From Streptomyces misionensis (GTDB lineage Bacteria; Actinomycetota; Actinomycetes; Streptomycetales; Streptomycetaceae): a DNA stretch of 64,000 bases. A program made the position numbers and the translations under genes. Location of the stretch: contig NZ_FNTD01000004.1 of assembly GCF_900104815.1 (NCBI RefSeq), positions 6,075,001 through 6,139,000 of the forward strand, in the 5' to 3' direction. Below, piece by piece: positions 39,514 through 48,587 of this stretch. Within the stretch, counting starts at the first letter, position 1, and every line of letters begins with the position of its first letter. A model generated the notes under the pieces. That model was not told the DNA's origin and ran no database searches. It was given only the letters and a program-made list of their open reading frames with translations.

Positions 39514-40545
39514 ATGCAGACACCCGCCCCCTATCTCCACCGCGCGGCGTCCCACCGCCCCTACTTCAGCGCCGACGGCGAGACCTACCTCGCCCCGACC
39601 CCCCTGCGCGACATCCAGAAGTCCCTCCCGCTCAGGGTCCTTTCCGAAGACGACCTCGCCTTCTGGCAGACGTACGGCTACGTCGTCGTCCGCGAGGCCA
39701 TCACCCCCGGCGAGGCCAAACAACTCCTGGACTTCGCCTGGCAGTTCCAGGGACTCGACCCCGACCGGCCGGACACCTGGTACGAGGAACCGGAGTTCCG
39801 CTCCGAACTCGACCAGCACCTGTTCATCTACGGCTTCGTCGAGGCGTACCACCACCAGCTCATCTGGAACAGCCGCCAGACCCAGCGGGTCCACGACGCC
39901 TTCGTGGACGTCTGGGACTGCGAGGAGCTGTGGGTCACCCTCGACCGCCTCAACCTCAACCCGCCCAACACGCGCACCCGTTCGCGCGCCCTGATCGACC
40001 CCACCGACGAGGGCTTCGACATCGAACTGCACTGGGACGTCGACACCACCCTCGCCGTGCTGCCCCAGCGCGTGCAGGGCATCATCGCCCTCAACGACAC
40101 CCGCCCCGAACTCGGCGGCTTCCAGTGCGCCCCGGAACTCTTCCGGCGCTTCGAGGAATGGCGCGTCGCCCAGCCACCGGGCCGCGACCCCATCCGACCG
40201 AACGCCGACCGTGCCGAGTTCCCCGTGGTCCGCCCCGACCTCCAGGCCGGCGACCTGCTGATCTTCAACGGCCTGCTCGCGCACGGCGTCGCCCCGAACC
40301 GCTCTGACAACGGTGTCCGGGCCGTGCAGTACCTGTCGATGATGCCCGCCCTGGAGGAGCACACCGCCCTGCGCGACTCCCGCGTGCACTCCTGGCGCAC
40401 CCTCGCCACCCCCGACTGGAACGGCACCCTGCTCGGTGACGCCCGCCTACCGGAGGCCCTGCGCTACGGGCCCGCCGAACTGACCGGGCTCGGGCGCAAG
40501 CTGCTCGGCCTCGACTCCTGGACCAGCGGGGACGACGCACAGTGA
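39514..40545 (+). CDS. Phytanoyl-CoA dioxygenase-family (PhyH) oxygenase
   Basis: 343 residues of the Fe(II)/2-oxoglutarate double-stranded beta-helix family. The proximal ligands are in IELHWDVD (H-x-D), the distal histidine in LIFNGLLAHGVAPN and the oxoglutarate-binding arginine shortly after (NRS). The N-terminal LAFWQTYGYVVVREAITPGEA is the usual PhyH opening. ATG 39514 follows GGAG by nine bases; a longer same-frame start lies in non-coding repeat DNA. The stop overlaps the next start (GTGA). It is the first gene of a five-gene cassette and probably hydroxylates an amino-acid-like substrate. Confidence 0.85.
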   Translation: MQTPAPYLHRAASHRPYFSADGETYLAPTPLRDIQKSLPLRVLSEDDLAFWQTYGYVVVREAITPGEAKQLLDFAWQFQGLDPDRPDTWYEEPEFRSELDQHLFIYGFVEAYHHQLIWNSRQTQRVHDAFVDVWDCEELWVTLDRLNLNPPNTRTRSRALIDPTDEGFDIELHWDVDTTLAVLPQRVQGIIALNDTRPELGGFQCAPELFRRFEEWRVAQPPGRDPIRPNADRAEFPVVRPDLQAGDLLIFNGLLAHGVAPNRSDNGVRAVQYLSMMPALEEHTALRDSRVHSWRTLATPDWNGTLLGDARLPEALRYGPAELTGLGRKLLGLDSWTSGDDAQ

Positions 40546-41825
40546 ACCGGATCTGCCTCTGCCTGCCCACCAACCGGGCCTGCCCCACGACGATCACCGC
40601 CCTGCACGCCGAAGCCGACTACGCCGCCCGGCACTTCGGCGCCGACGTCCAGCTGCTGATCCTCGACTCCGCCGACGAGCGCACCCGGGCCGACCACCTG
40701 AACACGATCGCCGCACTGCCCGAGCGGCCGCGCGTCACGGTCCACCACCTGGACGAGACCGAGCAGCGCGCCCGGCTCGGCGAGCTGATCGAGAAGGCGG
40801 GCCTGCCCTCCCGCCTGCTGCCCCTGATGCTCCCGCCCACCGTCTCCTACGGCGCCTGCACCAACCGCGCCTTCCTGTTCGCGGCCGCCCTCGGCTGCGA
40901 CTCCGTGCACCGCAGGGACTCCGACAGCACCTACCAACTCCACGCCGGACAACCGGTGTTCCCCGTCCACCACGAGCTGCCCTGGCTGGGCCGCCCCGCC
41001 GCCGAGGCCACGGCCGCCGGCCTGCGCACCGACCTCGACCCGGCCCACGCCCACCACCCGGTGTCCATGGCCGGCGCCTCCTTCATCGGCGAACTCTCCG
41101 TCGACATCGGCGAGATACGGAACCTGGACCCGGCCGTCTACCACGACGTGGTCAGCCTCTGGGCCCCCGGCGACTGGCCGGAGGAGCGCACCCGGGACCT
41201 GGTGGCCGAGTCCTTCACGGGCGCGGGCACCGCCCCCTTCACCGGCGATCGTTCGACCCTCACCCTGGTCGACCCGATGCGGGTGGACATGTGCAACATC
41301 GCCTTCGACCGGGCGGTCTACGAACGGGTCCCGCTGCCACCGGCCACCGACACCATCGGCAGCGACTACTTCCTCATCCACCTCGTCCACGACGCGACCC
41401 TGCCCGGCATCCTGCACAACCGCCACATCGAGAACTTCCACACCCCCGAACGCCGCACCCCCGCCGGCTTCCTCGCCTACCAGCGCCGCTTCGTGAAGTT
41501 CCTGCTGTCGATGCGCTACTTCCACCACGTCTACGACCGCATGGCCGGCGCGGGCACCGCCCTCCTGGACGACCTCGGACACGTGCGGCCCGAGACGGTC
41601 ACGGCCTTCCTCCGCGAGAGCACCGCCCTGGACCGCACCGAGAACATCTGGCGCCTGGACCGGCTGGACACGGCCTACCGCAAACTGGGCGGCAGATACG
41701 CCGAGTTCGCCGACCTGGTGGCGGGGGAGCGCGAGACCCTGCTGGACGAGGCACGGTCGGACATCGAGGACTACGCCCGGCTGATCGAGTCCTGGCCCGC
41801 GCTGATCGAGGCGGCCCGCACATGA
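40542..41825 (+). CDS. DUF6271-type protein, glycosyltransferase-like features
   Basis: 427 residues. The N-terminus RICLCLPTNRACPTTITALHAEA and a mid-segment SYGACTNRAFLFAAALGCDSVHRRDSDS resemble the nucleotide-sugar and acidic-metal motifs of GT-A glycosyltransferases, with RDSDS as a possible DxD. The C-terminal third is helical and charged. I recognise the family only as one of unknown function. GTG 40542 overlaps the dioxygenase stop, and its own stop is overlapped by the decarboxylase (ATGA). A transferase role in a small-molecule pathway is inferred from context only. Confidence 0.65.
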   Translation: MNRICLCLPTNRACPTTITALHAEADYAARHFGADVQLLILDSADERTRADHLNTIAALPERPRVTVHHLDETEQRARLGELIEKAGLPSRLLPLMLPPTVSYGACTNRAFLFAAALGCDSVHRRDSDSTYQLHAGQPVFPVHHELPWLGRPAAEATAAGLRTDLDPAHAHHPVSMAGASFIGELSVDIGEIRNLDPAVYHDVVSLWAPGDWPEERTRDLVAESFTGAGTAPFTGDRSTLTLVDPMRVDMCNIAFDRAVYERVPLPPATDTIGSDYFLIHLVHDATLPGILHNRHIENFHTPERRTPAGFLAYQRRFVKFLLSMRYFHHVYDRMAGAGTALLDDLGHVRPETVTAFLRESTALDRTENIWRLDRLDTAYRKLGGRYAEFADLVAGERETLLDEARSDIEDYARLIESWPALIEAART

Positions 41826-43084
41826 GCGCACCGCAGGGGCACGGCGCCGGGCCCGGCGCGCGGCCGCAGGCCCGGGACCGCGAGCGCCCGCCGCGCACCC
41901 GGGCGGGCGCGCTCACCGCGGCCCTGTCCGCCGCCGACACCGACCGCATCGTCTACGACCTCACCGGCATCGAGCGCCAGTACGACTTACTGCTGGCCGA
42001 GCTGCCCGGCACCCTGGTCCGCTTCGCCCTCAAGGCCTGCCCGGTGGACGAGGTCCTCACCTGCCTCGCCGACCGCGGCGCGGGATTCGACGCCGCGAGC
42101 CCCGCCGAGATCGCCCAGGCCCTGCGCACCGGCGTCGGCCCCGACCGCGTCCACTACGGCAACACGGTCAAGTCCGACCAGGACATCCGCGAGGCCCACC
42201 GGCTGGGCGTGCGCACCTACGCCACCGACAGCGTCGAGGACGTCACGGCCATCGCCCGGCACGCCCCCGGCGCCCGGGTGTTCTGCCGCCTCGCCACCAG
42301 CGGGCAGGGCGCGCTGTGGGGCCTGAACCGCAAGTTCGGCTGCGCCCCCGAGGACGCCGTAAGGGTGCTGGAGACCGCCCGCGCGGCGGGCCTGACCCCG
42401 GCCGGGCTCTCCGTCCACGTCGGCTCCCAGCAGATGACCGCCGAGGGCTGGCAGGCGGCCTTCGACCTGCTCGCCGACACCCTGACCGCGCTGGCCGGGC
42501 GGGGGATCGCACCCGACCACGTCAATCTCGGCGGCGGCCTGCCCGCGCTCGGCTACCGGGACCGGCAGGGCAACCCCCTCGACCCGCCCCTCGACAAGAT
42601 CCTCACCGTGCTCCGCGAGGGCATGGAGCGCCTGCGCGCCCTCGCCCCCGTCGACTTCGTCATGGAACCCGGCCGCCACCTGGTCGCCGACCACGGCGCC
42701 GTCCGCGCCCATGTCGCCCGCCTCACCCGCCGCCGGCAACCGGACGGCGAGGACGCGCACTGGCTGTACCTCAGCTGCGGCAAGTTCAACGGCCTCTACG
42801 AGATGGACCAGCTGACCCACGAGATGGTCTTCCCCGGCCAGCCCGCCACGGCGGACACGGTGCCCGCGATCGTCGCCGGTCCGACGTGCGACAGCGACGA
42901 CGCGTACGGGGAGGGCCGCCACCCGGTGCGCGTTCCCGTGACGGTCACCTCCGGCGACCCGGTGTGGATCCTCTCCGCCGGCGCCTACGCCACCAGCTAC
43001 ACCACCCGGGGCTTCAACGGCTTCGGTCCACTGCCCTGCTCCTGCGTCCGCACGCACCACCGTCCAGACGACGAACGGCCTTGA
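41822..43084 (+). CDS. PLP-dependent decarboxylase, ornithine/diaminopimelate type, with TTA codon
   Basis: 420 residues of the fold-type III (alanine-racemase-like barrel) decarboxylases. The PLP lysine is in LVRFALKACP, SVHVGSQ lies in the barrel, VNLGGGLPALGY is the glycine-rich phosphate loop, VMEPGRHLVADHG follows, and the active-site cysteine is in GPTCDSDD. Codon 56 is TTA (41987-41989), which makes expression depend on the bldA tRNA. The substrate (ornithine, lysine, diaminopimelate or a modified amino acid) cannot be distinguished. It is in an operon with dioxygenase, acetyltransferase and exporter. Confidence 0.87.
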   Translation: MSAPQGHGAGPGARPQARDRERPPRTRAGALTAALSAADTDRIVYDLTGIERQYDLLLAELPGTLVRFALKACPVDEVLTCLADRGAGFDAASPAEIAQALRTGVGPDRVHYGNTVKSDQDIREAHRLGVRTYATDSVEDVTAIARHAPGARVFCRLATSGQGALWGLNRKFGCAPEDAVRVLETARAAGLTPAGLSVHVGSQQMTAEGWQAAFDLLADTLTALAGRGIAPDHVNLGGGLPALGYRDRQGNPLDPPLDKILTVLREGMERLRALAPVDFVMEPGRHLVADHGAVRAHVARLTRRRQPDGEDAHWLYLSCGKFNGLYEMDQLTHEMVFPGQPATADTVPAIVAGPTCDSDDAYGEGRHPVRVPVTVTSGDPVWILSAGAYATSYTTRGFNGFGPLPCSCVRTHHRPDDERP

Positions 43085-43085
43085 G

Positions 43086-43619
43086 ATGGAACACCGCATC
43101 CACATCCGGGAGATCTCGGCCCGCGACTGGCCCCGCCTCGCGGCCCTGGAACACGAGGCCTACGCGCACCTCTTGCTCGCCGAGGGCGAGGAACTGCTGC
43201 GCTCCCGGGCCGCCTCCTCACCCGCCACCTGCTTCGCCCTCGACGCGGACGGCCGCCTCGCGGGCTACGCCCTGGCCCTGCCCTACCCCCACCTCGACTG
43301 CCCGGACCCCACCCGCCCGGAACACGCGGTCCACCGCGCCACCACCAACCTCCACCTGCACGACCTCGTGATCAGCGCGCCCCTGCGCCGCAGGGGTCTC
43401 GGCAGCCGCCTGGCCCGCCATGTGACCGGCGTGGCCGCCGCGTTGGGCTTCGAGACCGTCTCGCTGGTCGCGGTCGACGGCAAGGAGACGTTCTGGCGCG
43501 GCAACGGCTACGAACCCCACCACGAGGCCCGCGTCCCGGCGGCCTACGGCAGGGACGCGCTCTACATGTCCGCGGCCACGACCGCACTCCTGCCCCGCGA
43601 GACGGTGAGGACCCGCTGA
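43086..43619 (+). CDS. GNAT N-acetyltransferase
   Basis: 177 residues. Acetyl-CoA pyrophosphate loop: LVISAPLRRRGLGSRLARHV. The N-terminus IREISARDWPRLAALEHEAY and the C-terminal FWRGNGYEPH are standard for the family. It starts one base after the decarboxylase stop, and its own stop shares bases with the MFS start (TGATG). It probably acetylates the amine released by the decarboxylase, as product maturation or self-protection. Confidence 0.85.
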   Translation: MEHRIHIREISARDWPRLAALEHEAYAHLLLAEGEELLRSRAASSPATCFALDADGRLAGYALALPYPHLDCPDPTRPEHAVHRATTNLHLHDLVISAPLRRRGLGSRLARHVTGVAAALGFETVSLVAVDGKETFWRGNGYEPHHEARVPAAYGRDALYMSAATTALLPRETVRTR

Positions 43620-44794
43620 TGCCCTCCTTCCCGCGGGCCAAGTGGTCGATCGCGGCACTGTTCTGCTTCCTCGGCTTCCAGTACGGCACCTGGGTCTCCC
43701 GCCTCCCCGCGCTGAAGACCCGCCTGGACCTGGGAGCCGGGGAAGTGGGCCTCCTCCTGATGGCCTGCGGCGCGGGCGCCGCGGCCGCGTTCCCCCTGGT
43801 CGCGGTCCTGATGCGGCGCCTGGGCTCGCGCCGTCTGGCCCTGTGGTCGGCGCTGGCCCTGGTCGCCGTACTGGCGGCCCTGTCGGTGGTCCCCGACTAC
43901 CCCCTCGCGCTCCTCGCGGTCTGCGCGGACGGCGTGGCCGTCGGCTGCCTCAACGTCGCCATGAACGCCCAGGGCGCGGCCCTGGAGACGGCGTACGGCC
44001 GGACGGCGATGTCCCAGCTGCACGCCACGTTCAGCGCGGGCCTGCTCGGGGCGTCCCTCCTCACCTCGGGGGTCACCTCCCTGACGCAGTCGGTCCCGGT
44101 CCACTTCGCGGCGGCCGGAGCGCTCCTGCTCCTCCTGCCGGCGACCGCCCGCCGGGCCCTGCTGCCCGACACCTCCCCACCGCCCGCCACCACCGGGAAA
44201 CAGCCGAGACGCCGCAGGCTGCCCTCCTGGACCACCCTCCTGATGGGCTGCGCCATGACGTTCGGCACCATCACGGAGGGGGCGATGAACGACTGGTCGA
44301 CCCTCTACCTCAAGGACTCGGTCAAGGCGTCGTCCACGGTGGCCCCGCTGGGCATCGCGGTCGTCTCCGCGACGATGCTCCTGGCCCGGGCGTGCGCGGA
44401 CCGCTGGCGCGACCGCTGGGGCGACGGCCCGGTGGTGCGGGCCGGCAGCGCGCTGGCCGCCGTGGGTCTGGCCTTGGCCCTGTCGGCCGGCGGGGTGGTC
44501 CCGACCCTCCTCGGCTTCGCCTGCGTGGGCCTGGGCGCGGCCGCCATCACCCCGTGCGTCTACGTCGCCGCCGCCGAACACGGCTCCGACGCGCTGTCGT
44601 TGGTCGCCGCCATGGGCACCACGGGCCTGCTGGCGGGCCCCGCCCTGATCGGCTTCGTGGCGGGCGCGGGCGGTCTCACCCTGGGCATGGCGGTGGTCGC
44701 GGCCTCGGCCCTGGCGGTCACCCTGACCGCGACCTGGATCCCCTGGCGCGAGCGCGCCGCCCGGCGGGCCGGGCAACCGGTGGCCACCGCATAA
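43619..44794 (+). CDS. MFS transporter, 12 TM
   Basis: 391 residues with about 12 membrane helices: FCFLGFQYGTWVSRLPALK, LLLMACGAGAAAAFPLVAVLMRRLGSRRLALW and TLLMGCAMTFGTITEGAMNDWSTLYL are typical of small MFS proteins often annotated as FucP/YbjJ-like. It is the last gene of the cassette, coupled by TGATG. It likely exports the cassette product. Confidence 0.83.
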   Translation: MPSFPRAKWSIAALFCFLGFQYGTWVSRLPALKTRLDLGAGEVGLLLMACGAGAAAAFPLVAVLMRRLGSRRLALWSALALVAVLAALSVVPDYPLALLAVCADGVAVGCLNVAMNAQGAALETAYGRTAMSQLHATFSAGLLGASLLTSGVTSLTQSVPVHFAAAGALLLLLPATARRALLPDTSPPPATTGKQPRRRRLPSWTTLLMGCAMTFGTITEGAMNDWSTLYLKDSVKASSTVAPLGIAVVSATMLLARACADRWRDRWGDGPVVRAGSALAAVGLALALSAGGVVPTLLGFACVGLGAAAITPCVYVAAAEHGSDALSLVAAMGTTGLLAGPALIGFVAGAGGLTLGMAVVAASALAVTLTATWIPWRERAARRAGQPVATA

Positions 44795-44873
44795 CTGTTC
44801 GCGCGCGCACCGCGTCCTGGCATAGCGTCGTCGGCCGAAAGGATCGTGAACCCACCTCTACCGAAGGATCGCC

Positions 44874-45878
44874 GTGGCGACGGAGGACGAGCCCCCCAGA
44901 TCGCTGCCCTGGCACCGGCTGGCCGCCGCGGCGCGCTCCGCGCTCGGCGGCGGCCGCCGGCTGGAAGCGGCACGGCGGCTGGCGGGCGGCAGCAAGAAGG
45001 GCGTCTACCGCCTGCGGATGGACGACGCGACGACGGCGATCGCCTACGTCTGGGACGACAGTGAGAACTACTGGCCCGCGACGGCCGGCGACGACGACCT
45101 TGCGGACCCCTTCGCACCGGGCACCGGCCCGGACCTCTTCGCGGCCGCCCACACCCGGCTGACCGCCCTGGGCGTCCGCGTCCCGGCGCTCCGCCTCCTC
45201 GACCGGACCGGCTCGGGCCTGGCGATCGTCGAGGACCTCGGTGGCCGGACCCTGGAGGCGCTGCTCGCCGACGCCCCCCAGGCGGCCGCCCGGGCCATGG
45301 CCGGACTGCGCGACGCCCTGTCGGCGATGCACGCCCACCGGGCCCCCGGCTACGGCAAGGTGGCCCTGGTCGACGGCGGGGGCCGCGCGCACGGCACGAG
45401 CTGCGAGCAGGTCGTCCTGGCCCGGGCCCTTCAGGACCTGGCCGAGGGCGCCGTACGCGAGCCCCGTCTCGCGGCGGCCAGGACCCGCCTGACGGACCAC
45501 CTGCTCGCCCTGGCCACCGAGGTGCGCCCCCGTACGCGTCACACGGTGGTCCACGGTGAACTGGGCCCGGACCACGTCCTGGTGGACGAGACGGGCACCC
45601 CCGCCCTGATCGACATCGAGGGCACCCTGTACTTCGACCGGGAGTGGGAACACGCCTACCTCCGCATCCGGCTGGGCGACTCCTACGACCCCCTCTTCGA
45701 CCCCGGTCTGGACGCCCCCAGGCTCGCCCTCTACACCCTGGCCCACCACCTCTCCCTCACCGCGGGACCGCTGCGCCTGCTGGACGGCGACTTCCCCCAC
45801 CGCGCGGTGATGCGGGCGATCGCGGAGCACAACCTGAGGAAGGCCCTGCATCACGAACGCATGACGACTTTTCATTGA
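44874..45878 (+). CDS. Aminoglycoside phosphotransferase (APH)-fold kinase
   Basis: 334 residues of the protein-kinase-like APH family. GGSKKGVYRL is the glycine-rich nucleotide loop, VVHGELGPDHVLVDETG the Brenner-type catalytic loop and ALIDIEG the metal-binding segment. The catalytic loop reads H-G-E-x4-H rather than the usual H-G-D-x4-N, so both the base and the metal ligand are conservatively replaced. The start is GTG 44874 after GAAGGA. It is separated from the cassette by 79 bases, so co-transcription is uncertain. It may phosphorylate a small molecule. Confidence 0.8.
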   Translation: MATEDEPPRSLPWHRLAAAARSALGGGRRLEAARRLAGGSKKGVYRLRMDDATTAIAYVWDDSENYWPATAGDDDLADPFAPGTGPDLFAAAHTRLTALGVRVPALRLLDRTGSGLAIVEDLGGRTLEALLADAPQAAARAMAGLRDALSAMHAHRAPGYGKVALVDGGGRAHGTSCEQVVLARALQDLAEGAVREPRLAAARTRLTDHLLALATEVRPRTRHTVVHGELGPDHVLVDETGTPALIDIEGTLYFDREWEHAYLRIRLGDSYDPLFDPGLDAPRLALYTLAHHLSLTAGPLRLLDGDFPHRAVMRAIAEHNLRKALHHERMTTFH

Positions 45879-46055
45879 ATCGCCAACTGCCTTCACAGGT
45901 TTTCTGGCGGGCGGTCGCGCCGGTTGCCGGTGCCGGCGCCCCCGTCGTGCTCCCGCTGCCGGGCCTGACGACGAAGCGCCGTGGGCCCGTTGCCGTGTGG
46001 CCGGCCCTGCCGGTCCTCACGTTCGGGATCTCGCCGGGAACCTGGTCGTCGACGC

Positions 46056-47546
46056 CTACCCGGGCGTCGCCCCGGGCGCCGAGGTGCCGCTCGCGGCCTG
46101 ACCCCGGTGCCGTCCCGCCCACACCGCCGGGGTCCTGCCCGACCACGGCGCGGCCCGTTCGAGCTGTCCGGCGAGGCGGAAGAGCCGGCCCTCCAGCCCG
46201 TGACCGGCCGCGAACTGCATGCCGATCGGAAGCCCCGTACCGGGGTCGGCCGTCACCGGCACGGACATCGCGGGCGTGCCCGCCACGTTGAACGCCATGG
46301 TGAACGGCGCGCGGTCGAGGACGCGGGCGATCCACCCGAGGCCGTCCAGCGCCTGCGCGCCCTCGGCCTGGGCGCCCAGCGGCGCCGGAAGCTCCGGCAG
46401 GGTCGGGGTGAGCAGGATGTCGTGGCCCTCGAAGAAACACGCCAGGCTCCGCGCGACCCGGTTGCGGATCGCGAGGGCGGCGGCGAACAGGGGGCCGCTG
46501 ACCCGCTGCCCGTAGCGGTGGCCGGCCAGGCTCACCGGCTCCAGGGTCGAGGAGTCGACGGGCCGGCCGAGGGCGGCGGCCAGCCCGTCCACCGTGGCCG
46601 CCAGGTTCACCGTCATCAGCCGGGCGTTGGCCAGCACGAACTCCTCCCAGTCCACGCCGAGTTCGACCGTGACCGGCGCCACGTGGTGGCCGAGGGATTC
46701 GAGCAGCCGGGCGGTGCGGGACAGCGCGTCGGCCACGGGCGCCGTGGTGCGGCGACCGCCCCAGGCCTGGGCGAGCACACCGATGCGCAGCCGGCCCGGG
46801 TGGCGGGTGACCTCCTGCGCGTACGGGCGTGACGGCTGCCGGACGACGTAGGGATCGCCGGGCTCCGGGCCGCTGATCGCGTCGAGCAGGGCCGCGCTGT
46901 CGCGCACGGTGCGGCTGACCGCGCCCTGCACGGCCAGGCCGCTGAAGACCTCGTCGGCGTCGGGCCCCATGGAGACCCGGCCGCGGGTGGGCTTCAGCCC
47001 GAAGAGCCCGTTGCAGGCGGCGGGGATGCGCAGCGAGCCGGCGGCGTCGGTGGCGTGCGCGATCGGGACCACCCCGCCGGCGACGGCCGCGCCCGCGCCC
47101 CCGCTGGAACCGCCCGCGCTGCGCGTCGGATCCCACGGGTTGCGGGTCGCGCCGTACAGCACCGGTTCCGTCGTGATGTCGTAGGCCAGCTCCGGCGTCG
47201 CGGTGCGCCCGATGGTCACGAGGCCGGCCCGGCGCAGGCGCGCCATCAGGAAGGAGTCGGCTGGGGCGACAAGACCGGCCGCCAGCCGGCTGCCCAGCTC
47301 CGTCCGCCGGCCGGCCATGGTGACCCCGATGTCCTTGATCAGGAACGGCACCCCGGCCAGCGGTGCGCTGCCGGGCCGCGGATCGTCGTCGGCCGGCCAC
47401 GTCTCCACGACGGCGTTGATCCGCGGGCCGACCGCCGCCGCGGCCTCGCGTGCGGCCGCTTCCAGTTCGGCGGGGGTCACCTCGCGCCCGGCCACCAGCT
47501 CCGCGAGCCCGACCGCGTCGTAGCTCACGTACTCGCTCACTCTCAC
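46056..47546 (-). CDS. Amidase (amidase signature family)
   Basis: 496 residues. The Ser-cisSer-Lys catalytic set is visible: [20 protein letters not shown] carries the lysine, and [18 protein letters not shown] the glycine/serine-rich signature, with [21 protein letters not shown] the nucleophile region. GTG 47546 was chosen because GGAGGG lies four bases upstream; GTG 47540 is an alternative. The longer reading frame upstream crosses the regulator's operator. It is divergent from a TetR gene at 47672 that probably controls it. The substrate is unknown. Confidence 0.88.
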   Translation of the reverse strand: MRVSEYVSYDAVGLAELVAGREVTPAELEAAAREAAAAVGPRINAVVETWPADDDPRPGSAPLAGVPFLIKDIGVTMAGRRTELGSRLAAGLVAPADSFLMARLRRAGLVTIGRTATPELAYDITTEPVLYGATRNPWDPTRSAGGSSGGAGAAVAGGVVPIAHATDAAGSLRIPAACNGLFGLKPTRGRVSMGPDADEVFSGLAVQGAVSRTVRDSAALLDAISGPEPGDPYVVRQPSRPYAQEVTRHPGRLRIGVLAQAWGGRRTTAPVADALSRTARLLESLGHHVAPVTVELGVDWEEFVLANARLMTVNLAATVDGLAAALGRPVDSSTLEPVSLAGHRYGQRVSGPLFAAALAIRNRVARSLACFFEGHDILLTPTLPELPAPLGAQAEGAQALDGLGWIARVLDRAPFTMAFNVAGTPAMSVPVTADPGTGLPIGMQFAAGHGLEGRLFRLAGQLERAAPWSGRTPAVWAGRHRGQAASGTSAPGATPG

Positions 47547-47585
47547 TGTCCCTCCCCGGACAGAACGATACTCATGAGTCTCGGA

Positions 47586-47603
47586 CGATACCGAACGGTA
47601 TCG
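47586..47603. promoter_or_regulatory. Palindromic operator for TetR regulator
   Basis: CGATACCG AA CGGTATCG is a perfect 18-bp palindrome in the gap between the divergent amidase and TetR genes. A further half-site CGATACTC lies at 47566. Position and symmetry suit autoregulation and control of the amidase. Confidence 0.7.
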
Positions 47604-47671
47604 AGCGGGACGGACTGGTACCGTAGCAGGGCTGAGGAACACGCGAACCGCTCGGACGTCACGGAGTAGTC

Positions 47672-48298
47672 ATGGCTTCGACCACCAGCAGGCCGGGCAG
47701 GGTGGCGAAACTGCCGCCCCGTGAACGCATCCTCGACGCGGCGGAAGAGCTCTTCCAGAGCGAGGGGATCCGGCGGGTCGGCGTCCAGGCGATCGCCGAG
47801 AAGGCCGAGACCACCAAGATGGCGATCTACCGGCACTTCGAGACCAAGGACGCGCTGGTCGCGGAGTGGCTGCGGATCGTCGCCGCCGACTACCAGGCGG
47901 CCTTCGACCGGGCCGAGGCCGAACACCCCGGGCAGCCCCGGGAGCAGATCCTGGCCCTGGCCCGCTTCATCGCCGACGGACTGCCCGCGATCTCACACCG
48001 GGGCTGCCCGTTCATCAACTCCATCGCCGAACTGCCCGACCGCGACCACCCCGCACGGCAGGTCATCGAGCGGCACAAGGCCCGTCAGACCCGCAGGCTG
48101 GTCGGCATGTGCGCGGAGGCCGGGCTGCCCGACCCCGAGCAGGCCGCGGCCGAGATCACTTTCGTCCTCGAAGGCGCGCAGGTCAGCGCGCAGAACGGAA
48201 GCATCGACCGGGCGGGGGAGCGGCTGATGAGGATCGTCGAGGCGATGGTGACCCGGCCCGGCTCCCCGCTCGACGCGCCCGCGCCGCCCACCGCCTGA
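47672..48298 (+). CDS. TetR-family regulator
   Basis: 208 residues. The N-terminal HTH is RERILDAAEELFQSEGIRRV, then AIAEKAETTKMAIYRHFETKDALVAEW. The ligand domain includes HRGCPFINSIAELPD, the Cys-containing region common in a TetR subfamily with C-terminal TetR_C_33-like domains. It is divergent from the amidase across an 18-bp palindrome. A 289-base gap follows, with no gene recognised; it holds a 12-base direct repeat CTGACGACCGCC near 48296 and 48319. Confidence 0.88.
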   Translation: MASTTSRPGRVAKLPPRERILDAAEELFQSEGIRRVGVQAIAEKAETTKMAIYRHFETKDALVAEWLRIVAADYQAAFDRAEAEHPGQPREQILALARFIADGLPAISHRGCPFINSIAELPDRDHPARQVIERHKARQTRRLVGMCAEAGLPDPEQAAAEITFVLEGAQVSAQNGSIDRAGERLMRIVEAMVTRPGSPLDAPAPPTA

Positions 48299-48587
48299 CG
48301 ACCGCCCTCCGGGCCGCCTGACGACCGCCGGCTACTCGCCGCACTCGTGGGCAGCCGGATCCACCACCACGCGGTCGAGCAGATAGCACACACGCGACAC
48401 GCCAATCACACCTGAGCCGTATGTCCGTATTCAGCGGCTCCGTTACGCGATGCTCACCCACAGAGGAGCGAGCGGCAGGCTGTTTCCACTGTTCAAGCAG
48501 CCTGGCGGTCGCCCTTCGGGGCGGCCGAGGATCGCAACAAGGACCGGTGCAGGCGTTCGGCAGGCGCCAGGAGCAGCCGACGGTCGG

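Noticed and set aside
39252..40307. Plus-strand frame running through the hairpin array into the dioxygenase
   Set aside because: It translates repeat DNA and then a shifted frame of the dioxygenase. The repeats are better explained as structured non-coding elements.
45757..47400. 547-residue frame overlapping the amidase on the same strand
   Set aside because: The amidase frame has the Ser/Gly signature and catalytic lysine; this frame is Arg/Gly-rich noise.
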